Of a DNA stretch of 64,000 nt, positions 55,664 to 64,000 are shown piece after piece. The stretch comes from Alteromonas sp. LOR (GTDB lineage: Bacteria > Pseudomonadota > Gammaproteobacteria > Enterobacterales > Alteromonadaceae). Position numbers and translations under genes: made by a program. How positions within the stretch are numbered: the first letter of the stretch is position 1; each line of letters begins with the position of its first letter. The notes below the pieces were generated by a model that did not search any database, was not told the origin of the DNA, and saw only the letters and a list, made by a program, of their open reading frames with translations. The DNA is taken from contig NZ_JQFW01000015.1 of NCBI RefSeq assembly GCF_000753865.1, forward strand, positions 288,541 to 352,540, given 5' to 3'.

Positions 55664-57283
55664 ATGTGGTTAAGAAACTTTAGTTTATTTCAGCGGCTTG
55701 GAATGATCGTTGCCCTTATTGCACTTTTATTCATTGTTTTAACCGGCATTATTTTAACGAAGCATTACGATGCCCTAAAACAAAAATCCTACGATGAGAA
55801 TAAGCACTTGGTTGAAGTTGTGCACACCATGCTTAATACCTTTGCCGCAATGGAAACCGATGAGACGGTAGCCAAAGAAAAAGCCCTCGCTGCGGTGAAA
55901 GGGCTAAGGTATGACGGCGGCAATTACTTTTGGATCCAAGACTCCACGCCCACCATGGTGATGCACCCGTTAAAACCACAATTAGACGGACGAGACCTTC
56001 GCACTTTTAAAGACGGTAACGGCAAAGCATTTTTTGTTGATATGGCTAACAGTGTAAAAGCACAAGGCGATGGTTTTGTCGATTACGTTTGGCCTCTCCC
56101 TGGTGAAGATGCGCCCACAGAAAAGATTTCGTATGTGAAGGAATTCAAGCCTTGGGGCTGGACGATTGGGTCAGGTATTTACCTCACACACTTAAATGAA
56201 GAATACGCCCATATGCGAAACCTCATGATCGTGTTTTGTATGGTAAGCGTGATTTTGGTGGTGGCCTTGGTGTACATCATAGGCGGTAGCATTGCCAAAC
56301 CGGTGCAGGAAATTACCGAACGTATGAAAGACATCTCTCAAGGCGAGGGAGATTTAACCCGCATGCTGCCTGAGAGTGGTCAAGACGAGGTCACGCGCCT
56401 TGCTCGTTATTTTAATCAGTACACTGATAAAATGCGCCAGTCGCTAATTGGAATTCGCGACAATATTTCACTGCTTAATGAGCAAGCTGAGCTCGTGCAA
56501 AACTCCAGTGATAGCAGTAATCAACAAGCCCAAACGCAAAACGAAAATATGATGCAAGTGGCTGCTGCTATGGAAGAAATGACTACCCAAATTAACGATG
56601 TAAGCTCAAACACAGACTCCGCTGAAAAAAGCACGAGTAGCGCTAGAAGTAATGTGCAGCACGGCGCCTCGGTGGTGGAAAGTACTGTTGATGATATTCG
56701 CTCCCTCACCGCCGATATCGAAAGTGTGTCGACTGTAGTGACTGAACTTGCAGCCCAAACCGAGAACATTGGTGCTGTGCTTGATGTTATTAGAGGCATC
56801 GCTGATCAAACCAACTTATTGGCACTTAACGCTGCGATTGAAGCGGCTAGAGCCGGCGAACAAGGCAGAGGCTTTGCTGTTGTGGCCGATGAAGTTCGTA
56901 CGCTAGCAAGCAGAACTGGGCAAAGTACCGATGAAATTCAAACCATGATTGAGAAATTGCAGCACCATGCGAAAAGTGCGGTAAACGCCGTAACGGTCAG
57001 TCAGTCGGCATCATCAAAAACCGTAGAAAGGGCCACACAAGCCAATCAAAGTCTAAAAGAAGCAGACCGATTAATGACGGATATTGCAGATATGAGTAGT
57101 GAGATTGCCCGCGCTACCGAACAACAAGCCGAAGCAGCAAACGAAGCGAACATGCGAATAAACGCGTTATCGGGGGCTGCGGACAGTAGTCTTCGCACAG
57201 CCGACGAACTGGCGGCATCGAGCCAATCTTTACGTGCCAGCTGTTTGGCAATAATGGAAATAGCCAACCGATTTAAACTGTAA
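55664..57283 (+). CDS. Methyl-accepting chemotaxis protein with sCache sensor
   Basis: The 539-residue protein has a first membrane helix (residues 12-30), a single-Cache periplasmic sensor (about 35-185; [35 protein letters not shown]), a second helix (about 190-212), HAMP, and a cytoplasmic signalling domain with the hairpin [34 protein letters not shown]. The sCache_2 pattern often binds small carboxylates. The ligand is unknown. It is monocistronic and divergent from putA, which does not prove a link to proline. Confidence 0.93.
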   Translation: MWLRNFSLFQRLGMIVALIALLFIVLTGIILTKHYDALKQKSYDENKHLVEVVHTMLNTFAAMETDETVAKEKALAAVKGLRYDGGNYFWIQDSTPTMVMHPLKPQLDGRDLRTFKDGNGKAFFVDMANSVKAQGDGFVDYVWPLPGEDAPTEKISYVKEFKPWGWTIGSGIYLTHLNEEYAHMRNLMIVFCMVSVILVVALVYIIGGSIAKPVQEITERMKDISQGEGDLTRMLPESGQDEVTRLARYFNQYTDKMRQSLIGIRDNISLLNEQAELVQNSSDSSNQQAQTQNENMMQVAAAMEEMTTQINDVSSNTDSAEKSTSSARSNVQHGASVVESTVDDIRSLTADIESVSTVVTELAAQTENIGAVLDVIRGIADQTNLLALNAAIEAARAGEQGRGFAVVADEVRTLASRTGQSTDEIQTMIEKLQHHAKSAVNAVTVSQSASSKTVERATQANQSLKEADRLMTDIADMSSEIARATEQQAEAANEANMRINALSGAADSSLRTADELAASSQSLRASCLAIMEIANRFKL

Positions 57284-57425
57284 TTTTTGCTTTTCGATAA
57301 CGTAAAGCCTACCTAAATCGCACAGTTGATATGAGCACTTATATATGGAAGTGTGATAGGTAGTGCTTTACACTAACTGAACGAAGCTTTTTCTTCGTCA
57401 GCGTAGTGTTATCAAGGAGTGGAAT

Positions 57426-59141
57426 ATGAGTAGCAGTAGCAAGGGCAAATCAGTATTGAAATGGATTGCTGTTTTTTTTGTGGTTATTATTGCGGTGTAC
57501 TTTTTGTTCGCCAACACCATTATAAAAGCAGTATTAGAATCAAAACTTGGTGAATCTTATGGTGCCGAGGTGAATATCGACAGCTTCGATCATTCGCTAT
57601 TTCCAACCACTGTTTCTCTTAAAGGTATCGCCCTTACCAATCCTACTAAGCCCGCTCGCAATCAAGTATTCGTAGGCGACGCCAATGCCGATGTTGAGCT
57701 AGCCCCTTTGCTAAGCGACCAAGTCATTGTTAACAACCTCAATTTACTCAATGTTCAATTTGACACTGAACGTGCTTCCCCTGGTGAAGTATATCGCGTT
57801 CCTGAGCGCTCTCTGTCATTTGATGAAATGAAAGCAAAAGCACAAGATGCAGTGCCGTCGGTAGATGAACTTCTTGAGCGCAACCCATTAAAAACAGCTG
57901 CAGCTGTGGAAAATGCTCGGGCCGCTTACGACACCTACGGTGAAGCATTAAAGAATGATTACGCGTCGTTGCCTGACAAATCGCGAATTGATTACTACAA
58001 AACCCAAATCGCTCAGCTACAAGAAACCGACTACAAAGATCCACAGGCCCTTGTTCAAGCAAAGTCAGCTTTCGACAAATTGAAGGCAGAAATGCAGGCA
58101 GATCGGGCTCTTATTTCCGACTTTACCGAAAAAGCCTCGAAAGCGAAAAGCGTCCTTAGCGAAACCGCTAGCGCACTAAAAAATGCACCGCAAGAAGATT
58201 ATGCCTTACTGAAAGGGGTGATTGCAGGCGACCAAGAAGCATTGTCTCAAGTTACCTACTTTGTATTTGGTGATAAAGCCGCTGAGTACACCGAGTACTT
58301 AATGGCTGCCATGCAAATTGTTATGCCGCTTATTCAAGGTGAAGAAAAAAGCGAAGCGCCCGCGGATATTCCATCCATATTGGTAAAAGAAGCGAATGTA
58401 TCGGTACTGTGGCAAGAAGAATCCATTACAAGTAAATGGAATAACATTACCAACGTACACGATGTGTTCGGTAACCCAACCACCTTTACTATTGAGGCCG
58501 CTGGCGAGTTATTGAAATCATTTACCTCAAGCGGTGAGTTTTACATTGATGGTGAGGGTGTAGACGCGAGTCAACAATGGTCTCTTGCCGGCGTAAACAT
58601 GGCCAACATACCGCTGTCTGGCAATGAGTCGCTTTCTGCAGTGCTAACTTCAGCATTAATGAAGACCGCGGGTTCCATGCAAATTACAGATAACAAGCTG
58701 ACTGGTTCAGGAACCGTTGATTTACAACAACTTGTTATGCAAGCAACTGGCGAGAGCGACACCACAAAGGTTATCGCCAAGGCTCTGCAATCGCTGTCTA
58801 GTCTTAACATGGACATGTTTCTTGAGGGCACATTGTCAAATCCAGACTTTAAAATTAAATCTGACTTAGACAGTCAACTCGCTAACATGGCCCTATCTGA
58901 GCTTACCGCGTCACAGCAAGATAAGTTGGATGAGTTAAATCAAAAGCTCAACGCCATGATAGGCAATGAACAGTCGCTGATAAGCGGCGAGCTGGGCGAT
59001 GTAAGCAGCATGCTTAGCGCTGCTCAAGGTGATAGCGCGGCGATAGAAGAACTTCTTAAGTCTAAGTTGAACAACGTTGTTGAGCAGCAAAAAAACAAAT
59101 TATTCGACAAATTAAAAGGCAAATTTGGGCAAGATGAGTAA
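57426..59141 (+). CDS. AsmA-like inner-membrane-anchored protein (TIGR03545-like)
   Basis: The 571-residue product has one N-terminal transmembrane helix (about 10-30) followed by an AsmA/DUF748-like beta segment (VNIDSFDHSLFPTTVSLKGIALTNP, 46-72), a long helical central part (about 115-270) and a second beta part (about 310-480). The layout fits the TIGR03545 family of AsmA-like proteins, which are thought to act in the envelope, possibly in lipid transport. The last 75 residues are acidic and Gln-rich. No catalytic motif is seen. AAGGAG lies upstream of the ATG. Confidence 0.6.
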   Translation: MSSSSKGKSVLKWIAVFFVVIIAVYFLFANTIIKAVLESKLGESYGAEVNIDSFDHSLFPTTVSLKGIALTNPTKPARNQVFVGDANADVELAPLLSDQVIVNNLNLLNVQFDTERASPGEVYRVPERSLSFDEMKAKAQDAVPSVDELLERNPLKTAAAVENARAAYDTYGEALKNDYASLPDKSRIDYYKTQIAQLQETDYKDPQALVQAKSAFDKLKAEMQADRALISDFTEKASKAKSVLSETASALKNAPQEDYALLKGVIAGDQEALSQVTYFVFGDKAAEYTEYLMAAMQIVMPLIQGEEKSEAPADIPSILVKEANVSVLWQEESITSKWNNITNVHDVFGNPTTFTIEAAGELLKSFTSSGEFYIDGEGVDASQQWSLAGVNMANIPLSGNESLSAVLTSALMKTAGSMQITDNKLTGSGTVDLQQLVMQATGESDTTKVIAKALQSLSSLNMDMFLEGTLSNPDFKIKSDLDSQLANMALSELTASQQDKLDELNQKLNAMIGNEQSLISGELGDVSSMLSAAQGDSAAIEELLKSKLNNVVEQQKNKLFDKLKGKFGQDE

Positions 59142-59177
59142 AGCGTCTTTGACTCGACGCTGCTAAGCGGCATAATA

Positions 59178-59209
59178 AGAAAACGCAGGCGAAGACCTGC
59201 GTTTTCTTG
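59178..59209. terminator. Bidirectional-type terminator after the AsmA-like gene
   Basis: Stem AGAAAACGCAGG / CCTGCGTTTTCT with a six-base loop; it separates this gene from the ftsB operon, whose first codon follows 27 bases later. Confidence 0.85.
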
Positions 59210-59235
59210 CGCTCAATTAACTGTCAGGTGAACGT

Positions 59236-59526
59236 GTGTTAAAAGGTAAATGGCTTCCCATCGTGCTGTTATTATTTTTTGGACTTCTGCAGTACCGACT
59301 TTGGTTCGGTAAAAACAGTATTCCTGATTATTACAGTCGCAAGGCGGAAGTTAAAACACAGGCTCTTCAAAATGCCAACCTCTCTCAACGAAACGCACTG
59401 TTAAACGCTGATATTAACGATTTAAAGATTGGCTTAGAAGCAATAGAAGAGCGCGCCAGAAATGAGCTTGGCCTAATTAAACAGGGAGAAACCTTTTACC
59501 GAATTCTGCCTGCAGACACGAAATGA
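59236..59526 (+). CDS. ftsB: Cell division protein FtsB
   Basis: The 96-residue protein has an N-terminal transmembrane segment (about 4-22), a periplasmic leucine-zipper coiled coil (about 30-70, rich in Asn, Gln, Leu) and the conserved [18 protein letters not shown]. FtsB joins FtsL and FtsQ in the divisome. The GTG start at 59236 has AGG upstream. Its stop overlaps the ispD start by four bases; it opens the ftsB-ispD-ispF-truD operon. Confidence 0.95.
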   Translation: MLKGKWLPIVLLLFFGLLQYRLWFGKNSIPDYYSRKAEVKTQALQNANLSQRNALLNADINDLKIGLEAIEERARNELGLIKQGETFYRILPADTK

Positions 59527-60278
59527 ATAGAATGACAAAGCCCCGTGTTATCGCGGTTATTCCGGCTGCGGGCGTTGGCAGCAGAATGCAAGCCGACCGC
59601 CCAAAACAGTACCTTACCATTGCGGGCAAAACCATATTAGAGCACACCCTTGATGCATTATTAGCTCACTGTGACATTGACCGCGTTGTACTTGCTGTTA
59701 GCCCTGATGACACTTACCTTCCTACACTTAAACTAACCAGCAATGAGCGGGTGAGTGTTGTGAAAGGCGGCAAGGAACGAGCAGGCAGCGTGCTAAACGG
59801 CATTAAAGCATTACACGATGATGAGTGGGCCCTCGTTCACGATGCAGCCCGTCCCTGTGTGTCACAAGACGATATTTCTGCGCTGCTTAACGTGATAAAC
59901 GACAGTACCGTGACTGGCGGCATACTTGCTACGCCGGTGCGAGATACAATGAAAAGAGCAGTTTCAAATCAGGAATGCTCCACTAGCCCTGCTAACTCTT
60001 CACTTAGCGTGGTGTCTCACACTGAAAGCAGAGCCAATTTGTGGCATGCTTTAACACCACAGCTATTTCCAGCACCCCTTCTGCTTAACGCATTGAAAAA
60101 AGGTTTATCCGACGGCGTTGAGATTACAGACGAGGCTTCGGCCATGGAGTATGCGGGATACAAAGTGGGTATGGTCAATGGCAGCCCGGCAAATATTAAG
60201 ATAACGCACCCGGCTGACCTACCATTAGCAGAATTCTATCTACATCAAAAATTAAAGGCACCTTTTGCATGCGAATAG
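59523..60278 (+). CDS. ispD: 2-C-methyl-D-erythritol 4-phosphate cytidylyltransferase IspD
   Basis: The 251-residue enzyme has the nucleotidyltransferase loop [18 protein letters not shown] near residue 15, the DAARPC motif, and the C-terminal [17 protein letters not shown]. It couples CTP to methylerythritol phosphate in isoprenoid synthesis. It is about 15 residues longer than the E. coli enzyme because of a Ser/Asn-rich insertion near residues 147-165. The gene overlaps both neighbours. Confidence 0.95.
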   Translation: MNRMTKPRVIAVIPAAGVGSRMQADRPKQYLTIAGKTILEHTLDALLAHCDIDRVVLAVSPDDTYLPTLKLTSNERVSVVKGGKERAGSVLNGIKALHDDEWALVHDAARPCVSQDDISALLNVINDSTVTGGILATPVRDTMKRAVSNQECSTSPANSSLSVVSHTESRANLWHALTPQLFPAPLLLNALKKGLSDGVEITDEASAMEYAGYKVGMVNGSPANIKITHPADLPLAEFYLHQKLKAPFACE

Positions 60279-60742
60279 GACACGGATTTGACGTACACAA
60301 ATTTGGTGGCGAAGGCCCCATCACCATTGGTGGCGTTAGTATAGAGCACACTCAGGGGCTAGTTGCACATTCCGACGGAGACGTATTACTCCACGCGCTG
60401 TGCGATGCCATATTGGGCGCTGCCGCACTTGGCGATATTGGAAAGCACTTTCCAGATACCGATGATGACTATGCTGGGGCAGACAGCAGAGTGCTGCTGA
60501 GACACGTTGTAAGTGTAGCGCGAGATAAAGGCTATCTGGTGTCTAATGCCGACATGACCATTGTTGCGCAAACGCCAAAGATGGCACCACACATTGATGA
60601 AATGCGTGCACTGATTGCAGAAGACTGTAATGTTGATATTGACGATATTAACGTTAAGGCCACCACCACAGAAAAGCTTGGATATACAGGCAGAAAAGAA
60701 GGGATTGCATCACACGCCGTGGTGTTATTACAAAAAGCATGA
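60269..60742 (+). CDS. ispF: 2-C-methyl-D-erythritol 2,4-cyclodiphosphate synthase IspF
   Basis: The 157-residue enzyme begins [13 protein letters not shown], with the metal-binding Asp and His, and contains [18 protein letters not shown] and the Thr-rich [17 protein letters not shown]. It cyclises the next intermediate of the same pathway as IspD. It overlaps ispD by ten bases and truD by four, so the three genes are translationally coupled. Confidence 0.96.
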   Translation: MRIGHGFDVHKFGGEGPITIGGVSIEHTQGLVAHSDGDVLLHALCDAILGAAALGDIGKHFPDTDDDYAGADSRVLLRHVVSVARDKGYLVSNADMTIVAQTPKMAPHIDEMRALIAEDCNVDIDDINVKATTTEKLGYTGRKEGIASHAVVLLQKA

Positions 60743-61809
60743 AACCATTAGATACCGAACACTGGCAGTATTATTTTGCCAAACCCGTCTCTACCGGCAT
60801 TTTTAAGTTTCAGGCAGATGATTTTCAAGTCGTTGAAGACTTAGGCTACGAGCCATGCGGTGAGGGCGAACATCAGTTCATCTTTATCGAAAAGACTAAC
60901 ACCAATACTGCTTTTGTTGCTGAGCAACTGGCCAAGTTTGTCGAGCTACCGCTTAGACAAATAAGCTACGCAGGTCGCAAAGACAAATACGCCGTCACGC
61001 AGCAGTGGTTTGGCATACACGCACCGGGTGTAGAAGATTTTGATTTTAGCGATTGGGATCTGGAAGGGGTAAGAGTGATAAAGCAGTCTCGACACAATAA
61101 GAAGCTGCGTACGGGCCAATTAAAGGGCAATCACTTTACCATTACTCTTAGACAAGTAGTGCACCCTGAAGCCATTACAGAGCGTCTCGAAGAAATTGCA
61201 ACACATGGCGTACCTAACTATTACGGTGAGCAGCGTTTTGGCGTCATGCGCTTAAACGACATGGGTGAAGTACAGCGCGGCGGCAACTTGGTGATGGCCG
61301 AACGCATGATTAACGGCGAAACCATACGTCATAGAAACAAGCGCTCTATGGCGTTGTCTGCACTTCGCAGCTGGCTATTTAATGAAGTGCTTTCTCAGCG
61401 ACTAGAGCATAATGTGTTTGATACTGCCCTTGCTGGTGACGCGCTTGTTTTATCAGGCTCGAATAGCTTTTTTATCAACCGTGACGATAGAGAACAAAGC
61501 CAATCTCGTTACGTTGCAAAGGATGTATGCCCCTCAGCCCCACTATGGGGTAAAGGCAAACTTGCCACTGAAGAGGATGCAGCAAATATTGAAAATACCG
61601 TAGCGGCAGCTCACCCAGAAGTAACCGATTTTCTAAGCGAATGTGGGTTTGAACAAGAAAGACGTGCCATCAAAATTTGGCCTTCAGACTTAACATGGCA
61701 GAGTAAAGGCGATTCGTTTACTATTTCATTCGGTTTGCCTAGCGGGTGTTTTGCAACATCGGTTTTGCGTGAATGTGTAGAAACGCTGTCTCCTATTAAC
61801 CGAGTATAA
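60739..61809 (+). CDS. truD: tRNA pseudouridine(13) synthase TruD
   Basis: The 356-residue enzyme has [16 protein letters not shown] with the catalytic Asp (near residue 80), NYYGEQRFG, and a C-terminal [13 protein letters not shown]. It isomerises uridine 13 in tRNA-Glu. In most gammaproteobacteria surE follows immediately, overlapping truD; here 93 bp without a gene are followed directly by pcm. Confidence 0.95.
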   Translation: MKPLDTEHWQYYFAKPVSTGIFKFQADDFQVVEDLGYEPCGEGEHQFIFIEKTNTNTAFVAEQLAKFVELPLRQISYAGRKDKYAVTQQWFGIHAPGVEDFDFSDWDLEGVRVIKQSRHNKKLRTGQLKGNHFTITLRQVVHPEAITERLEEIATHGVPNYYGEQRFGVMRLNDMGEVQRGGNLVMAERMINGETIRHRNKRSMALSALRSWLFNEVLSQRLEHNVFDTALAGDALVLSGSNSFFINRDDREQSQSRYVAKDVCPSAPLWGKGKLATEEDAANIENTVAAAHPEVTDFLSECGFEQERRAIKIWPSDLTWQSKGDSFTISFGLPSGCFATSVLRECVETLSPINRV

Positions 61810-61902
61810 AATAAGCGTTTGCCCCTGTCGCAATGCGACCGTCGTGTGATGCATCATCACTAGCGTGGCGAAAACTAACAATATAGGAAAGTACGCAACA
61901 TC

Positions 61903-62538
61903 ATGAGAGCTTCTAGAAAAGGAGACGCATTAGCACAGCTGCTTTATAACGAAGGAATACGTTCACAAGCTGTGTTAAATGCTATTGCTGGCACGCCGAG
62001 GGAAGCGTTTCTTCCAGACGCTTTGCAACATAAAGCATATCAAAACACGGCCCTTCCCATCGGTCAGGGGCAAACCATTTCGCAGCCTTACATTGTAGCG
62101 AAAATGACCGAACTTCTGTTAGAAAGCCCAAACAAGCCAGAACGTGTTCTGGAAATTGGCACTGGTTCGGGCTATCAAACCGCGATTTTGGCACAGCTTT
62201 TTAATCATGTGTTTAGCGTGGAGCGCATCAAGTCTTTGCAATTTCATGCCAAGCGTCGCATGAATCAACTCGACCTACACAACATCGCTATGAAACATGG
62301 CGACGGCTGGAAAGGTTGGGAATCTAAGGGTTTGTACGATGCTATTATTGTTACTGCGGCTGCCGCTAGCCTACCTCAATCATTGTGTGATCAACTGAAA
62401 GAAGGCGGCAGGCTAATTATACCTGTTGGAAACGAACAGCAATCGCTTCTTTGTATCGACCGCGTTGATGGTGAACTGCAAACCACAACAATAGAATCTG
62501 TTCGATTTGTACCCTTGGTTGCAGGAGACCTAATGTGA
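61903..62538 (+). CDS. pcm: Protein-L-isoaspartate O-methyltransferase
   Basis: The 211-residue methyltransferase has the SAM-binding [18 protein letters not shown] (residues 86-103) and the substrate-side [17 protein letters not shown]. It methylates isoaspartyl residues of damaged proteins so that they can be repaired. It is the first gene after truD; a GTG four bases before its end starts yqaA. Its usual upstream partner surE is not present. Confidence 0.96.
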   Translation: MRASRKGDALAQLLYNEGIRSQAVLNAIAGTPREAFLPDALQHKAYQNTALPIGQGQTISQPYIVAKMTELLLESPNKPERVLEIGTGSGYQTAILAQLFNHVFSVERIKSLQFHAKRRMNQLDLHNIAMKHGDGWKGWESKGLYDAIIVTAAAASLPQSLCDQLKEGGRLIIPVGNEQQSLLCIDRVDGELQTTTIESVRFVPLVAGDLM

Positions 62539-63113
62539 AAATTTTTGAGCCATGCTACGACATGGCCTTGCGATGGGCTAAACACAAGCACGCATCTAAA
62601 TACCTCGGTGGCCTAAGTTTTTCTGAATCTGTGTTCTTTCCTATACCTCCTGACGTTATGCTTGCGCCCATGGCAATGTCGCAACCTCATAAAGCGTGGC
62701 GATTTGCCCTTATTACCACCATGGCTTCAATTATTGGCGGAATAGCGGGTTACTGGCTAGGATACTATGCCTTTGAAGCGTGGTTGGCGCCGCTTATCGA
62801 AAAATGGGGTTATACACACAAAATAGACACCGCCACGGGATGGTTTGAAACCTACGGTGTATGGATAGTCTTCTTAGCTGGCTTTTCACCTATTCCCTAT
62901 AAAATTTTTACTGTTAGTGCAGGCTTTCTGCAGATGGCATTTTTACCTTTTGTCCTTGCTTCTGCCGTTGGGCGAGGCGCACGCTTTTTCTTAGTCGCAG
63001 GGCTGATGCGATGGGGAGGCGCCCCAATGGAACAAAAGCTCAGGCAGTATGTCGAATTTCTTGGCTGGGCAGTCGTTGTTATCGCCGTTATTGCGTATTT
63101 AATTTTGCTATAG
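62535..63113 (+). CDS. yqaA: DedA/SNARE-associated-type membrane protein YqaA
   Basis: The 192-residue inner-membrane protein has the DedA/VTT pattern in compact form: [15 protein letters not shown] near residue 33, [14 protein letters not shown], and the re-entrant [20 protein letters not shown]. It is expected to act in membrane or phospholipid homeostasis; the exact role is unknown. The GTG start overlaps the pcm stop with AGGAG seven bases upstream. It precedes nlpD by two bases. Confidence 0.9.
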   Translation: MKIFEPCYDMALRWAKHKHASKYLGGLSFSESVFFPIPPDVMLAPMAMSQPHKAWRFALITTMASIIGGIAGYWLGYYAFEAWLAPLIEKWGYTHKIDTATGWFETYGVWIVFLAGFSPIPYKIFTVSAGFLQMAFLPFVLASAVGRGARFFLVAGLMRWGGAPMEQKLRQYVEFLGWAVVVIAVIAYLILL

Positions 63114-63114
63114 A

Positions 63115-63981
63115 ATGAAAGCCACTTTTTTCCGCCACCTATTTATTTACACTTTATTAACATTAATCATTGGGTGTGCGGGAAGATCTACCCCTGCCCC
63201 CGTAGTATTGCTCAATAGCCAAGTAGAAAGTGGTAGTGAAGAGTATACCGCTAGCACGTATGAAGTGCGGCCAGGAGACACCCTCTTTGCCGTAGCCTGG
63301 TTTACTGGAAACGACTACCAAGATATTGCAAAATTCAACAATATTTCAAAGCCTTACACCATATTCCCGGGCCAAAAATTACGACTAAAAGCGCCTGTTA
63401 GCAAACCCTCGCCCTCCAAGCGTTCTAATATCAAGACCACTCGGTCTACAGATCCGACCTCCCCTCCTATAGCCAAAAGAGTGATTGACCAGTCGAAACC
63501 GCAGGCGTATGTTGAAGGTGAACAGGATGTTAAAGCACAAAAAAACACTAACGTCAAGAAGTCGACAGGCATTGTCAAAAAAACAGCGCCAAAGACATTT
63601 CCAGACAAAGTGGAAAAATGGATTTGGCCAGCAGAAGGTAAGCTTGTCGGTACTTTCAGTAAGGCGGAATCTGGAAATAAAGGAATTGATGTAGCTGGTG
63701 CACGAGGTAGCAAGGTCGTCGCGGCTGCAAGCGGTAAAGTCGTCTACTCGGGTAACGCACTTAGAGGGTACGGTAGGCTAGTTATAATAAAGCATACCGA
63801 CACATTTCTAAGCGCATACGCATACAACGAGACCATTTTGGTAAAAGAGCGAGAATGGGTGTATGCTGGTCAAAAAATAGCCACAATGGGTAGTAGCGGC
63901 ACTGATTCGGTAAAACTTCATTTTGAAGTTAGGTATCGCGGGAAGTCTTTAAACCCATTGAGATACCTGCCAAAAAAATAA
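63115..63981 (+). CDS. nlpD: Cell-division amidase activator lipoprotein NlpD
   Basis: The 288-residue lipoprotein has a signal with lipobox LIIGC (Cys21), a LysM domain (about 48-95, VRPGDTLFAVAWFTGNDYQ), a charged linker, and a C-terminal LytM/M23 domain (about 170-288). The zinc-site residues of active M23 enzymes are degenerate (NKGID instead of H-x-x-x-D; YAYN instead of HxH), while LHFEVR is kept. That is the pattern of NlpD, which activates amidase AmiC. It ends 19 bp from the window edge; rpoS is expected next, with its main promoter inside nlpD. Confidence 0.93.
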   Translation: MKATFFRHLFIYTLLTLIIGCAGRSTPAPVVLLNSQVESGSEEYTASTYEVRPGDTLFAVAWFTGNDYQDIAKFNNISKPYTIFPGQKLRLKAPVSKPSPSKRSNIKTTRSTDPTSPPIAKRVIDQSKPQAYVEGEQDVKAQKNTNVKKSTGIVKKTAPKTFPDKVEKWIWPAEGKLVGTFSKAESGNKGIDVAGARGSKVVAAASGKVVYSGNALRGYGRLVIIKHTDTFLSAYAYNETILVKEREWVYAGQKIATMGSSGTDSVKLHFEVRYRGKSLNPLRYLPKK

Positions 63982-64000
63982 AATAAAAAAAATAAATAAT

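Overview
The window looks like the chromosome of a marine gammaproteobacterium of the Alteromonas group. The basis is gene content and order, not a database search: tolC facing nudF-yqiB-cpdA-yqiA-parE; mutH facing rppH-ptsP-(TauE)-lgt-thyA; rapA-rluA; ygiF facing ygiM; ftsB-ispD-ispF-truD-pcm-yqaA-nlpD. No rRNA, tRNA, CRISPR array, prophage or transposase gene was seen. Coding density is high.

Layout. 1-5 kb: a 45-residue membrane peptide, a MITE-like element made of interleaved inverted repeats, a rhomboid protease with a hot-dog thioesterase, a secreted gluzincin-type metalloprotease, a GNAT acetyltransferase and a GGCT-like protein. 5-10.8 kb: a TonB-dependent receptor with His/Asp/Glu-rich loops (probably for zinc), then the EF-P set epmA, efp and epmB, then a YjfB-like small protein. 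10.9-15.2 kb: two unassigned proteins and a lipoprotein with a collagen-like stretch and a duplicated propeller. 15.4-21.7 kb: parE, yqiA, cpdA, yqiB, nudF and divergent tolC. 22-31 kb: a voltage-gated ion channel with an unusual selectivity filter, a PrsT-like TPR lipoprotein, deaD, cysG, a transglutaminase-like protein and PIN-PhoH. 32-39 kb: rapA, rluA, a DUF3530-like protein, a small Cys-containing protein and an AmpG-like transporter. 39-48 kb: PAS-GGDEF and REC-CheC signalling genes, thyA, lgt, a TauE/SafE permease, ptsP, rppH and mutH. 48-55 kb: a membrane-anchored AraC-type regulator, ygiF, ygiM and putA. 55-64 kb: a chemoreceptor, an AsmA-like protein, then ftsB-ispD-ispF-truD-pcm-yqaA-nlpD, with rpoS expected just past the edge.

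Working units. EpmA and EpmB attach beta-lysine to EF-P Lys34. RppH and PtsP share an RNA-decay and nitrogen-PTS operon that runs on to Lgt and ThyA. CpdA hydrolyses cAMP. The REC-CheC/GGDEF pair joins phosphorelay control to c-di-GMP synthesis. PutA oxidises proline to glutamate.

The least ordinary signals are non-coding. Short degenerate tandem repeats (12-18 bp) lie across or just after the stop codon of at least seven genes. A 265-bp element carries inverted repeats whose arms interleave, and a 55-bp deletion derivative of it sits beside the parE stop. Among proteins, the channel filter TFEDWTD resembles calcium-selective rather than sodium-selective bacterial channels.
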